Assembly: GCA_950295325.1 (NCBI GenBank)
Contig: OX485807.1
Coordinates: 11,993,001-12,057,000, forward strand
Origin: Polytrichum commune
Lineage: Eukaryota; Streptophyta; Polytrichopsida; Polytrichales; Polytrichaceae
Length of the DNA: 64,000 bases
Direction: 5' to 3'
The position numbers were made by a program, and so were the translations under genes. Position 1 is the first letter of the stretch; every line of letters begins with the position of its first letter. The notes under the pieces are model-generated. The model saw nothing but the letters and a program-made list of their open reading frames with translations, searched no databases and was not told the DNA's origin. Positions 45,701-57,352 of this stretch are shown piece by piece.

Positions 45701-48700
45701 GACACCTTACATATTGACTGTGTTCGTTTTAACCAATGTGTGGTCGATTCAACAATCATTGTTGAGTCGACCACGTAGTTTGTGAAAACGACCACAAAGA
45801 TGGTCGCACGGTCACATGACTTGTCAAAATTCGATTTTTTATTGCACACACGAAGAGGAACAAGGCATCAACTCTACTTCCTCTTTCTTTACATTTCAGC
45901 TTTCAACTAGAATTGTTCAAATTTCGACAAGTCATGTGACCGCATGACGCTTCTCTATGGTTGTTTTAACCAATACAACCAATGTGTGGTTGATTCAACA
46001 ATCTCATGTATTTACATATATGATTAATTTGTTACGTTTTTTGGACAAACATAGGGCCCATTTCAGTTTGTGTTGGACAGATCATAATACCTCAACATAG
46101 TAGACAAGACTCTGCCCTGACTCATATTTAACTTCCTCATTTTGTCCCAGAATACAGTTGCTGGATTTTCATTTTTAACATGATGGTGATCAGTGAACGT
46201 CAAGTGGCGTGCCAAACCTCTATATCCATTTATCATCAACACTGATAATAAATTGAATCAATTTCATCAAACTACAACATTGATTCTAATATATATGGTA
46301 CCAAACATGTAGTTGCAGATTAATCTTTCTGTTTCTAAATTTTATAGTTGCGAGACCCAAAAGGTTGCATTATGAATTGGTGTTGTATGAATCATTAGCA
46401 AAATATTGACTTAGCACTGGAAATGCATCAAACCTGAACTGTCTCAATATTAAATGCTGGTTGCTTGCAATTTGAGATGTAGTTCAAGGCAGGTTGAATT
46501 TGGTGATGCAATTTGGGGTCTGTCTGTTATTTGGATTTGTGATGAGTTTCTTCTTCCTCACCCTGTTCAGGTAAACGTGGTGGAATTTGCTCTGGATGTG
46601 ATTGAGGAGCTTCAAGATCAACCAGGAGGCCTCCAACGTCTTATTGAGTTCCAAGTGAGCGATCAACAAACCAGAGGTTTTAAGTTTTATTTGAGAAATT
46701 TTGGACTTATGAAACGATCTTATATCGATGCCAAACAAAGATACGAAGCCACCAGGACTGGACACAAAAAGTGAGGGCAACTCTCTAGGGTAGGATGACA
46801 ACCCTAACAAGGATGACAAGACATCTAAGCATGATTCACAAGCCAACACTAAGGTAGATGGGTCTTAAGTGGCTCGTTTTCTTAATTGGACCCCTACATT
46901 TGATTGGTATGTGGTTCAATGAGTATCAAAGAGCAAACATCATGAAGACACATGCTTAAAAAAGATTGGACTACATCTTGAAATATTATTAACTACTCTA
47001 CACTCAATAGTAAACACAATTGGGAGAATCTTTGTATCCAATTAAGAAATCAACAAACATGCACATTTGATAACTCTAACTAAATTAGGGGAGGACCGAT
47101 TTTCAATCCAGTTATTGCAGACGTTTCATTATAGATTTTCTAGAGCAACACGAGTTTTGTTGTGTATATCTAATCAAGAGAAGTTGGAAAACATGAAAAA
47201 CAAACCAAATAACACCCACATACATACCTTAGGCAATAGGCAACTTGATATTCCCATAAATTTGGAATTCGACTAATAGTAATGCAGATTGGTGGCTCCC
47301 CAAATTGCATCAAAATTGTTGACAATCTTTTCGTAACCAAAACCTGTTTCTTTGACATAGTTCAACGCCTTAGTCACTTGAATCTGACATAGTTGTGAGG
47401 GTCATGCCAAATATAACATTGTTAAGCTCCTTATGGGGCCACCCCTAGACGAGGAATCAAAAGCCATTACAACAAGAATCATGGGCCAATTCCATGTGCA
47501 TAAAGGTTGGCTCTAGCTTATCTGAGTTTATGCTTGCCTTAAATATGTTAGAATTCACATGAGTGATCTAATTCTTGTGAAAATATAGCGAAAGGCAGAT
47601 CCGATTGAAGAGAACAGGGAGCAACTCATAATTGAAGGAGAGCCACCACACGCCACCATCAACATGAACCACAAACCCACATTTGCGAATTCTTTCATTT
47701 CGGAGTTGAAGGTCCTCATGCATCGCGACATGCTCAGCATCCTTCGCAACAAGGAGTTGTTCTTCATCCGCGTCTTCCTTGCTGTATGTTGTGTCCTCGA
47801 CTCTTGCATCCCATTCATTTGTTTTTGAAGACTCTGTTTCTGGATAATGTCAAGGTTGTTAATGATTCAGCTCCTGATTCAACCTTTTAGGTGTTGCAAC
47901 TAGGAGGTTTGTGATGATGTGGTTGTTGTTGAAGTTTGATGGGATTGAATGAATCTGAAATCAGTGTGGACGTATGAATTTGTGATGATGACGTTGTTGA
48001 AGTTTGATGTGATGGAAGTTATGTGAAATCAGTGTCTACATGTGAATGTAGAGGGCTGTGATCATGATGTGGTTGTAGATTGATTGATGTGACATGTTAT
48101 TGAACTTTGACGGGATCTGAATGAATCTGACATATGGATTTAGAGGTTTGTGGCGATGTTGTTGTAGTTTGACGTGACTGAATCCATCTGACATGATTTA
48201 GTGCCAACACTTGAAATTTAGAGGTTTGTGATGATGTTGTTGTAGTTTGACGCAATCGAATGAGTATGAAATCAGTGTTGATGACACACGAATCTAGAGG
48301 TTTGTGATGATGTCGTTGTCACAATGTTTTGATGATGGTGCTGATGAGGATTTCAAGCACATCACAGTGGGGTCACTTCCTGCACAGAGATATAAAACCG
48401 CTTTCGACAATGGAGCATTTTCCGGGGAGCTATGAAGTAATGTGCATATTCATGGGATATTTCATATAGTGATGCATATTTTTTAAATATATTTATTATA
48501 TTTTCAGGTTGAATTTCAATACTCTAAATTTTGCTAAGATTTTTATAACATTCACTTTGAAACTCTTAATAGGGCATAATATTATTCAGCATTTGACTCT
48601 CATTTTTTGGGTCCTCAAAATATAACAGTTGGATGCAGAGAGACCTGGATTCAGACTGAGCTCCCAACATCCCACCGTTATATTTTGAGGTCCCACGTCG

Positions 48701-51700
48701 TTGAGTAATGTTATGGACCTTATCATTCATTGCACCGCGTATTTTAGTGGAACGCCGGTTACCCCCCTTTGAACCATGTCCATGTGTGGTCGGCTATGGT
48801 AGACAACCCTTATTCAATTATTTTTATTATTCCGACTCCTATATTTGAGTGTGCTACCTGATTAGGTGTGGGCTCCAAAACAAATTCTCCAAAAACATGT
48901 TTTTAAAAGAGAATCATCAGACTGAGTGCTCGAAATATGATAGTCATTTTAGACTTAACAATCAACATACGTGGGGAGACCTATACAACCATTTAGTGAA
49001 CAGAAGAATCGCCACGTTGATAGTTAGTAAGAGATTCATATGAGCTCCCAAAACTATGAGGAAAGTGACTATGGCCTCTAGTAAGTTGGATCTTTCTGCT
49101 ACCCATCTCTTACTAATCATGTGTTTCCATATCCTAGGAGACGAAGTGGGCCAGCGATCTGGGAGATTTTTGGGCATACTAATCGGTTGAGATCCTAGTG
49201 TTTGCAAGTCCAACCGGTTACATGTTGACATCCTTCGGTTTGCCTTTATTAAATTGGAGTATATTCTATAAATTCCTCTAAAATGGTCGGAAATTTTCCT
49301 GCAATCTTGAACTTCAACAGGTTATTTCTCAAACTCAACGGGTTCATCTGTAACTAACTGCCGGTTCTCCTCGATCATCGATCTGCCTCCCACCTTACAA
49401 CGAATCTTTTTCTCCAAATTTTCGCAGGTCGGAGTCGGGCTGACAACCGGAACGCTCTTCCTCCGCTCCGGAGTGAACCGCAAAGGCGTGACGCAGCGCC
49501 AGGGCTTCACCAGCTTCACGCTCGCCTTCCTCATCTTCACGTCGATCGAGGCGCTGCCGACGTTCGTGAACGAGCGCCTCGTCTTCATCCGCGAGTCGTC
49601 GCGAGGGGCTCACCGCGCGTCGACGTTCGTGCTCTCCAAAGCCGCGATCGCCGTCCCCTTCTACCTCCTCGTCGTCCTCGCCTTCACCGCCACCTCCTAC
49701 TTCCTGGTGGGGCTCGTCCTCGACGTGCACGCGGTTCTTTACTTCGTCTTGGTGCTCTTCCTCACCCTCTACGTGGCCGACGCGCTCGTGGCGTTCGTGG
49801 CAAGCGTCATTCCCGATGTCGCGGCCGGGCAGCCCATTGTGACGAGCCTCGTCGCCTTCTTCTACCTCTTCTCCGGGATCTTCATCCTCAGGTAATTCAC
49901 ACTCACAAACCACTCCTCCGACGTTGTGATCGCATGCAGGAGTCCGGGGAGATTTGTGGGCACGATTGGTCAATATCCTAGCGTGTTTTCAAGTCCAACC
50001 GGGTACATGTTCATAACATCATTTTCAGCTACTATGAGCCGTTCCATTCGAATAATAATAGTGTTTCGCCCAAGTTTTATCAGGCTGGATTTGATGGTAA
50101 GAGAGAATGAGCATGGTGTATAGTTCCGAATAGTATCTGACTTATTCCCGTCGTAGTAGGATAATGGTATGTTGACATCTTTCAGTTTTTCTTTATTGAA
50201 TTGGGACATGTTCTATAAATTCCTTTAAAATGATCGGTAACTTTCCTAAAGTCTCGAACTTCGACCGGTTCGTTTGTAACTAGCGGTTGGTTCTCCCATT
50301 TCGTTGATCATAGGATACCAATGAAATGAAATGAAATGAAATAGATATTAAAATCCAGGTTTCCGAAAAGCCTACGGGACTAAAAGTACATTAGGATGGT
50401 GTCGATCTGGCTAATCAAGATCGTGTCAAACCAGCTCATCATGATGGTGTCAAAGGTGGTGGAGTGCAGCAGCCTTTGTGAGATAGAGGCTAATATCGAC
50501 TTGATGGTGCAATCGAAAGAAAGACTTGAGACTCCCTAATACTACATTCTCCAAAAGTCCTGATGAATTTATATAGGTGACAGTCCAACACAAAGTGTGC
50601 TTCATTTTCAACTACATTATCAATGAAAACTATGCCTGCCACCTAAGATAGAATCTATGCCTAATTCGGTTCCTTATCTTAATCAAACATGCATATTTGA
50701 GTGGTAGATGGATTGGTGTGGTTCCATGAATGGATACTAAAAATATGTGTGCTTAAAATAGATTGGCTTGCATCCTAAAATTATGATAACTATTCTAGAC
50801 TCAATAATCAACATATATGAGGGGGGATGTACATGACCATGAAAATCTTGAATGCTTTACTAATGATAAGATATTCATTGAGCTCTGAAATGTATAAGGA
50901 TAAGGAGAGTTGGATCTGGGCTCGATTTGGATTTGCTAACATCTCATACTAATCACGCGCTTCATATCCTAGGATAAGCAGGCTAGTCAAAAATAGTAAC
51001 CATTTAAGACCCATCTACCTCATGAAAACATGTCTGAATATCTCCATATTTCAAGCAGGATATCATATCATATGTCTAGCAATAAACTACTCATAGCTCT
51101 AACTCCACTAAATTATCTACAACCATACATCATTAATACTTAGAGCCTTCAACTCATGTCGCTTGTGTTTCTTCTACGGGCGAATGATCTATGTGTGAAG
51201 GAATAACAAGATTTTTGTGAAGTTGCACTTGAGTAGTAGTTGGTATGGCTTCAAATATTAGTGGTGCACTTTTATTGAATATGGTGAGCACCAAGTAGTT
51301 ATTAGTAAATACACGACATATTGTATCAATGGCCCAGATAGTTCAATGCATCCTTCAATCTCATTTCAATTGATATTCTTGATTATCCAAGAAACGCACA
51401 CAAGACCTAGTAGGGTCCCTACCCCCAATTCTCCTACCCTTATCCTCAGCTTCCAAATCCCTCGTTACCCCTTGTTGAGTGTCATAAATGTTGCTTTTTG
51501 CTTTCTAAATAGGTATATGGAGCTCCCAACACCGTGACACCAATTAGGCATGGCCCACATATGACAAGGAAAAACACATGGCTTAGATAGATGTGTCTTA
51601 ATCCAACACTCTACTTGATCATCCACTTGGATTTGAGTGGTATCTAGTTAGTTGCGGGATTAAGAACGGACACCAGAGTAACATTTGTTTAGAAGAAATT

Positions 51701-52715
51701 GGACTACATGCTCAAAATATGCCAACTAATTTAGGATCAATAGTCAACATAAAAGAGGGGGGAGGGTTGTCTAATTGGCCTTTTAATAACAACTCAAAAA
51801 ACTGACTTTGAAAAATTTGCCAGAAATTTAGACGAACTCCGAAACTGTTTTGGGTTGTTGCATCTGGTTCCATACAGATTTGCAAATCATGGAAATTTTG
51901 CGCACCCCAACTCGGATGTTCTAAACACAGCAAACAGAAAATAGTATTTGAATATTGCCCATCTAACCTTACTTATTACACACTTGATGGCTTCATGTGG
52001 GTGAGCTCCAAAGAAACACTGTAAACTGGAGACCTAATTTGGTTACTCATCTTCGTTGGACACCTGATCTTGTGTGATATGTGGTTACATGTGGCTCCAA
52101 GAACGGATACCAAAGAGACATGTGTTCAAAAGAGATTGGACTACGTGCTCAAAATATGATGATCATTCTAGATATAAAAATCAACCTCGTTTCGAAGTAC
52201 CTACATGGTGTTGTAATGAGCACGAAAACTTTCACTTCGATGATGAATAAGATATTCATGTAAGTTATGAAAATTATGAGAAAAGTAGGGATGGCCTTGA
52301 CATGGATTTGGTAACCATCTCATATTAGATGCATGTTCATATCCTAGGGGAAGTGGGCTAGTCGGAAAAAGCAACCAATCAAGATTTCAACCCCATCAAC
52401 AGGTGTATTTCTTCCATTCATGTCGTCGTGTGTGTGTGTGTTTTGCATAGGTCTGCTATTCCAAAGTACTGGATCTGGCTGCACTACCTGTCCATCTTCA
52501 AGTACCCTTATGAAGCTATCATGCAAAATGAGTTTGGGCATCGGGACGGCGTGATCTGGTATGATAACTTGGATTCAAAGCGCATTCTCTCGAGCCTGGC
52601 ACTTGGGAAGGTGCATCCGTGGGTACCTGTCATCGCCATGACCTGTTTCGCAGCCGGATACCGTCTGCTCTTCTACTTAATGCTCAGATTCAACACAAAG
52701 AGTTTGAGAAAGTAG
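42771..52715 (+). CDS. ABCG (white-brown complex) half-size ABC transporter, 8 exons
   Basis: Exons by splice signals and frame: 42771-42878, 43066-43299, 43746-43913, 45041-45358, 46571-46654, 47589-47783, 49428-49891, 52451-52715. They sum to 1836 nt, 611 residues plus TAG, the usual size of a half-transporter in NBD-TMD order. The first six introns are phase 0, the last phase 2. NBD: Walker A GPSGSSKTT (68-76), Q-loop VMQDDALLPN, signature VSGGE (174-178), Walker B VLFLDE (194-199), D-loop SGLDS, switch His232 in TIHQPS. TMD: VEFALDVIEEL, FANSFISELKVLMHR, then six likely membrane spans; the first crosses the exon 6/7 junction, spans 2-5 lie in exon 7, span 6 is WVPVIAMTCFAAGYRLLFY near the end. 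Such proteins dimerise in a membrane and export lipids, hormones or specialised compounds; the substrate cannot be told. Walker A has Ser where Gly is usual before Lys. The exon 3 donor (GTGCTG) and exon 4 donor (GTCAGA) are weak. Confidence 0.93.
44270..45015. repeat. 76-bp minisatellite in ABCG intron 3, about 9 copies
   Basis: GCCTCCAGC recurs at 44394, 44470, 44544, 44622, 44699, 44775, 44852 and 44928 (steps 74-78 bp), with TCAAATTCTAAGGAACAGA and TTGATGTTGATGCACAAAGT between. The array runs to within about 25 bp of the exon 4 acceptor. Each unit contains TTTGCCTCCAG, which looks like a 3' splice site. Confidence 0.92.
46852..47060 (+). mobile_element. MITE copy (AAGGTAGATG family) in ABCG intron 5
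   Basis: Starts AAGGTAGATGGGTCTTAAGT, then TTAATTGGACCCCTACATTT and CTCAATAGTAAACACAATTG. The right end is missing. Confidence 0.65.
47895..48330. repeat. Degenerate 70-85-bp tandem repeat in ABCG intron 6
   Basis: TTTGTGATGATGT(G/T)GTTGT and AGTTTGA(T/C)G recur near 47910, 47978, 48057, 48141, 48223 and 48300, with GAATGAATCTGAAATCAGTG in several units. Confidence 0.75.
48565..48720. mobile_element. Small hairpin MITE in ABCG intron 6
   Basis: GGTCCTCAAAATATAACAGT and its near-complement ACCGTTATATTTTGAGGTCC face each other across about 40 bp; the pairing extends outward through CATAATATTATTCAGC / GTTGAGTAATGTTATG with mismatches. Confidence 0.7.
48815..49160 (+). mobile_element. MITE copy (AAGGTAGATG family) in ABCG intron 6
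   Basis: Recognised by CTCCTATATTTGAGTG, GGTGTGGGCTCC, GACTGAGTGCTCGAAATATG, TTAACAATCAACATA and, at the right, CTTACTAATCATGTGTTTCC followed by ATATCCTAGGAGACGAAGTG. Left terminus unclear. Confidence 0.6.
49170..49385 (+). repeat. Dispersed repeat directly upstream of ABCG exon 7
   Basis: GCAAGTCCAACCGGTTACAT, TATTCTATAAATTCCTCTAA, CTTGAACTTCAACAGGTTAT and CATCTGTAACTAACTG match 40968-41160 and 49955-50315 in the same orientation. It ends about 45 bp before the exon. Confidence 0.75.
49428..49891 (+). other. ABCG exon 7: unusually GC-rich transmembrane exon
   Basis: 464 nt coding for membrane spans 1 (second half) to 5. By my count only about 14 of 154 codons end in A or T, against roughly 31 of 78 in exon 2 and a similar mix in exon 8, while the introns around it are AT-rich. 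The protein is normal for the family (SFTLAFLIFTSIEALPTFVN, ERLVFIRESSRGAHRAS, SGIFIL), and the frame joins both neighbours correctly. The antisense 192-codon frame across it is a by-product of the GC content. Confidence 0.9.
49955..50315 (+). repeat. Dispersed repeat directly downstream of ABCG exon 7
   Basis: Same family and orientation as 49170-49385: TTCAAGTCCAACCGGGTACA, GTTCTATAAATTCCTTTAAA, CTCGAACTTCGACCGGTT, TGTAACTAGCGGTTGGTTCT, with about 125 bp of extra sequence (50020-50165) between the first two blocks. An (AAATG)n microsatellite of four to five units ends it at 50321-50342. Confidence 0.75.
50660..51033 (+). mobile_element. MITE copy (AAGGTAGATG family) in ABCG intron 7
   Basis: Left part degenerate (TTATCTTAATCAAACATGCA); then GATTGGTGTGGTTCCATGAA, CTAGACTCAATAATCAACAT, CTAATCACGCGCTTCATATC and a clear right end AACCATTTAAGACCCATCTA before CCTC. 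Confidence 0.7.
51582..51790 (+). mobile_element. MITE copy (AAGGTAGATG family), left part, in ABCG intron 7
   Basis: TAGATAGATGTGTCTTAATC, GGATTTGAGTGGTATCTAGT, GGACTACATGCTCAAAATAT and GGATCAATAGTCAACATAAA in family order. Confidence 0.6.
52030..52400 (+). mobile_element. MITE copy (AAGGTAGATG family) just upstream of ABCG exon 8
   Basis: GTTACTCATCTTCGTTGGAC, GTGGCTCCAAGAACGGATAC, GACTACGTGCTCAAAATATG, then CATATTAGATGCATGTTCAT and CCTAGGGGAAGTGGGCTAGT. Terminal repeats are degraded. It ends about 50 bp before the exon 8 acceptor. Confidence 0.6.
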
Positions 52716-54025
52716 ATCGCCAAGAACGTGTTCAAGAGTTTGTACCATTCATTCATCATCAGTTTAGTAACAAGAGATGATATTTGAGGTGTCTGTTTTC
52801 TGAGGAGCTAAGTAAACCAAATGGGCAAAAAGGCAAAGGAGAATGAGGAATCAAAACCACTGTACAACTGAACTAATTTGTGCATGGTCGGTGGCACATT
52901 GCTGGGAAGTGATCACCATATTTAGCTGGCCGATCCGTAATGTCAAATCCAGCTGAAAATGTTGATTACACAATGTAGAGGTCAGGCCAAACAATTTGTG
53001 TTGACATGTTTGTTCCTGATTGGATAAGAGGAGGCACATTATCATTCATGATTGATGACTTTCCCATTGCCGCCACTATGTTTGGTACTGAGCACATCAC
53101 CTTGCCATTGGGTGTGGTAGGCACAACATTCAATACCTCCCTAGCATTATAGTAGTTTAGTAGGCTAGGGGCTTACTACGGCCATAGCAAGGGTACACTC
53201 AATTGTTACCTAGTAGATAGTGGAGGTATCTAGGTGAACTGGATATTTTCAACCAACCATGTGGGAAGTTAGGGGCTTGTCCTTGGGAGAGATAGGTGCT
53301 CTCGAGCTTATCCACATATGTTCAAGATGTTTGCCTTCAAAAGGAGGCAATAGTATTCGGGGGCCTTCTATTTCTCGTAATGCCAGTTTCAGTATTATAT
53401 ATAATTTAGTCCAACTCAAAAATGAAGCAACACCATATATTACGACAATGACAACATCAGAGTAGTCTTTCTTTCAATCCCTTGAAACTGAAGAAGTGCA
53501 CATTTTCTACAAATCTCAAATCCTCCATTGCCTGTGCCCCTGAGCAGAAGAAATAAAGTAATTATACCTAGCTACAAAGCAATTATGAAAGAGTCTGTCA
53601 CATGTGGGGATATGCTCCGCAGAGATTAACTTTACCAGACCACACATGAGGAAGTAATCAAAGTAGCTACCCTGTTATATTACAAAAGACATTTAAAATG
53701 CATGATCAGTTGCATCCGTCCAAATACTTCTATACACTTTCAAAGTACGAGCCATGGAGATGTGAATTAGAGAATTGATTGCAGGACCCAATTCTGCAGA
53801 ATTTATTCCCAGTGATTCCACAGCACACAACTGAAAAGTATTGTATACAATTTTCACAATCCTCCTACATTGAGTTTCTGAACAAATATGCCTTTCCCAT
53901 TCAGGGCATATTGCACTTGACAACTAAACAAGACCTAAAAGCTCACAGCCCCACATTCCGCTGTGTAGTAGCTGATCCCACTTTATTTCAATGAGCAGAT
54001 TTGTACAATTGCACGGCAAGATCCT
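52716..54025. other. Spacer between convergent ABCG and cyanase genes
   Basis: 1.3 kb with both 3' UTRs. On the minus strand an AATAAA (plus TTTATT at 53982-53987) stands about 39 nt after the cyanase stop and is a good poly(A) signal candidate. On the plus strand an AATAAA lies near 53552, more than 800 nt after the ABCG stop, so the ABCG end is unresolved. Confidence 0.5.
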
Positions 54026-55914
54026 TCAAGAAGTTACGGTCAATTTCGCCACATTTCCATCAGCTTTCTGCAACCAGTTTAAAAGGACTATCAGAAGTGA
54101 AGTTTGATTCCAAAAGGGTAAACATCCATATATACCATTAGATTAGATAGCAGAAAAGACTGACATTTTTAAAAATAGCCTGAGACTTCTTTTTAAAAAC
54201 CAAACCTCAGGTCTGAGCAGCTGATTTGTAATATAAGGCTGGAAAACGGCAGGAAATCCTGAATTCTAGATTCATTGTACTTTCCACATCTTAGCCAAGA
54301 ATTCAACACCAAACCTAGCTGAAAGTTACTTGACCTTATGTGGTCACTCTTCTTCATTAGACGATTACATTTGAGTGGCAAATGGTACGACTTGTCATTT
54401 AAGAATGCACACCGAAGGGACATGTGCTACAGTGAGATGGAACTATGTGCTCAGAACATAGACATCATTCTCAGTTTAATTGTAAACACAATTGAGAAAA
54501 AACATATGAGCTTTTTAAAAGAATGAAAATTTTCAGATGACTTTTGTATCTCAATTCTGAAGCTTGAAATGGCAATCTTTTGTGATTTGCAATTGCTAAC
54601 TGGATGAGATGATATGTTAAAAAACATGAGAGCTTCCTCAACAGAGTGAGTTAGTGGATTACTCACCTGCTCAACATGTGGCAAGAACTTGCCATTCATA
54701 ATAATCACCACACGATCCTCGCCTTCTTTACCCTTCACTTTCTCCACATTGCAGTAGTATCCAATTGCAGACATACTGCTCACTCCAGAACAGCAAAATC
54801 AATTAGTAGTAGTTGTTGACCAATCATCACATGCTCCCTTCATAACTGTTGTTGACCGAACAGCACATGTATATATTAACTGTGCTTATTAAGCCTCCGG
54901 TGAGTTGCTTCCACTTAATCCCGAGAGAACTTTGAAATGGACAGATGACCATGCAGGCTAGGGTGGACTGGTAAACAGTTGAGCTGCAGTAAACGACCCC
55001 ACCGACTTGGATAAGATTTTAAAAATGGCTAAAGGCTTATTCTTGGACGGGTGATTGGTTTAAAGCACTACAGAGTCAAAGAAAACGAACAGGAAAATTC
55101 TTACATGCCATCACCCAATTCTTCATTGATGATATCCTTTATACTCTCCCCATAATGCACCACTGCCTCATGCAACCTGCAAATTCACCACAGACAAGTT
55201 CACCAACAGTTTAGAAACAAGTACCCACATTGCAACCAAATTGCACCCAAAATGCAGCTCACAGATGTACTACAGTATCCCTGTTAGCATCGATGTTCGA
55301 ACAAAACTCACAGATAAAGTGACCAGTAAACCATAAAATAAGAATCTAGACAGATTGTTGATCCAAAAGCAAATTGTTGTATAGAGTGTGTACTAAGACC
55401 TCAATTTGATCGACACAAGGATGCCAGGAATATGAGACAAATCCCTGAAGCAGGATAAACAAAAACCCCCCAAAAAAAATTCTTATAGAAAACACCCCCT
55501 AACCCCCTTTTTCTATGTATGTTCCAAAACCTTAATAGTTGTTTAAAACACTCTAAATGCAGATGATGTAACTGCAACTCAACAGCATACATGCAACGAT
55601 TTACCAAACTGATTGTCAAATCGATTTACTTTGAAAATTCACCTGTAGATTGTTGGGTCCTGGACGATTGTTGGGTCGTATGACCGGAGTGGAATTTCTT
55701 GCATTGCTGCAATCAAATCATCCGAGAGTGATGGTACCGCTGATTTGAGAACCTTGGCAGTGTCAGGCTTCAAGTGTGCTTGGCGCCGGAAGAGCTGAGC
55801 CACATAAGCATTTGTTAACCCTGTCTTCTTTGCAATCTCCGTGTATGTCATTCCGGAGTCCTTCTTGGCCTCCAAAAGCCTGGCCACCAGAGCTGACTTC
55901 GCTTCCCCTGCCAT
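54026..55914 (-). CDS. CYN: Cyanase (cyanate hydratase), 4 exons
   Basis: Exons on the minus strand: 55914-55643, 55176-55105, 54775-54667, 54067-54026. They join in frame (272+72+109+42 = 495 nt) into 164 residues plus TGA, the normal plant length. Cyanase turns cyanate and bicarbonate into carbamate, which gives ammonia and CO2; it works as a decamer in the cytosol and removes toxic cyanate. The N-terminal domain (to about residue 80) is the helix-turn-helix-like bundle: [34 protein letters not shown]. Then [37 protein letters not shown] and [20 protein letters not shown]. The catalytic Arg, Glu and Ser (96, 99, 122 in the E. coli enzyme) correspond to Arg91, Glu94 and Ser117 with the same spacing. 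Donors are GTGAAT, GTAAGA, GTGAGT; acceptors all end CAG. A likely 5' UTR acceptor (GGTGGTGCAG) lies about 20 nt before the ATG. The end [13 protein letters not shown] is lineage-variable, so exon 4 is the least certain. Confidence 0.95.
54333..54530 (+). mobile_element. MITE copy (AAGGTAGATG family) in cyanase intron 3
   Basis: GGTCACTCTTCTTCATTAGA, ACATTTGAGTGGCAAATGG, GTGCTCAGAACATAGACATC and AATTGTAAACACAATTGAG follow the family order. It is antisense to the gene. Confidence 0.55.
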
Positions 55915-55999
55915 AGCTCAAAGCTTATTACACCTGCACCACCAACTAACTCTCGATTAAAACCACGGAGAATTTGTAATGGTCGTGAAACATTAGCCC

Positions 56000-56590
56000 T
56001 CAGAACTCCAAATCAGCTCAAGAGGTGTTTGTGGTTTGAATTATGGTCAAAAACAAAACACATCGGAACAAAAGAAGTGTCGAAGATCCCTCATCAAGCG
56101 GAAGAATTTGAAACATAACTTGGCATTAAACAATGAGAGACGAATTACAACAGACCATCATAGGTTAGAAGGCATCAAAAATTACCCGGACTCAAAATTC
56201 CCTCAGAACTGCACAGCAGCTCAAGAGGTGTGATGGTTTGGGTAATTGAAGATTTTGAAAAACAAAAAATAAAAAATACAAAAAGTAAAAAATGGGTCAA
56301 AGATCCATAATCAAGCAAAAGATTTTGGTACATAACTTGGCATTAAACCCTGATAGGCGAATTACAACAGACCACCATAGGTTCTAGAAAACATCAAAAT
56401 TACCCGGACTCAAAAAAACCCTCACACCTGCACACCAGCTCAAAAGGTGTGGGTAGGTTGGCCAATGGAACAAAACACAAGACATGTCAAAAACCCATCA
56501 GCAAGAGAAAGGTTCTAACCCAGCATTCAACCTTGAGAGACACATTGAAACAAACCACCACAGGTTACAAGATATCAATCAATGCAGGAA
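56000..56590. repeat. About 205-bp tandem repeat upstream of cyanase, 3 copies
   Basis: CTCAA(G/A)AGGTGT recurs near 56018, 56219 and 56431; CATAACTTGGCATTAAAC near 56114 and 56331 (decayed near 56519); ACAACAGACCA(T/C)CATAGGTT in the first two units. The array starts about 90 bp upstream of the cyanase ATG, in the leader or promoter. Confidence 0.8.
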
Positions 56591-57352
56591 GCAATCCTGA
56601 TGATTCTAAGCCATGCCCCAGTTCTAGCTACCTAGACTAACCTCTCTTATCCAGCAACCAAGCCTAGAAATTCCTCAAAATAAAACCCTTCACAGCAAGA
56701 AGTTGAAATGGGCGCCACAATCACAAAGTGGAATTGCAGTTCCCAGTTGCAATATGTTGGAAATACCCAAAACTGTAAGTATCATTTTAAAAACTCCCCT
56801 TCTCTACCAAACCCAACACTACAAACTTACACTGACTTTGACATCAAATTAGCCAAGATAGCCCGCCAAAAGGAGACTGCACACCCACAACCCAAATTCT
56901 TCTCCAGATCAATTGGGACTCTCTGCACAGAAACTGCTCAAGTTTGGATGCGCACCTGGAAGATTCAAAGCACCTCAGGTAGGTATTGCGGAATGGGTGA
57001 AGAAGGTTGTCGAGCTAGGAAACCTGAGACAGAATGTTGTGATGTGATGAGTGAACTAAAGGTTTGAATGAGGAGATTGTGAATGAGTTGAGATTGGTAG
57101 AGCTTAGTACTAGCTTATTTTATGAGTGGCCTTTGCATGCCAGGAGGGTTAAGTGCGGTGCATGCGGCACCCAGATGGCTGATTTGCAAGCAGACTTGCA
57201 AGATGCGTAGATGGAACAGTTGTCTATTTCTCACTTTGGTTGCAAGCCGGAAAGAATGCAAGCCATAACTTCAGTCTTACTTACACTTGCAGTTGCACCT
57301 GCACCTTCTCAACATCTCTAACCTAAGGTTAAGGTATGTGTGAGGTTAGGTC

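Noticed and set aside
49395-49973. 192-codon minus-strand frame, rich in Glu, Asp and Arg
   Set aside because: It is exactly antisense to the GC-rich exon 7 of the ABCG gene; high GC removes stops in the opposite frame. No domain, no splice context.
56708-57067. 119-codon plus-strand frame upstream of cyanase
   Set aside because: No domain, no splice partners; low-complexity start. It may overlap the cyanase promoter or leader on the other strand.
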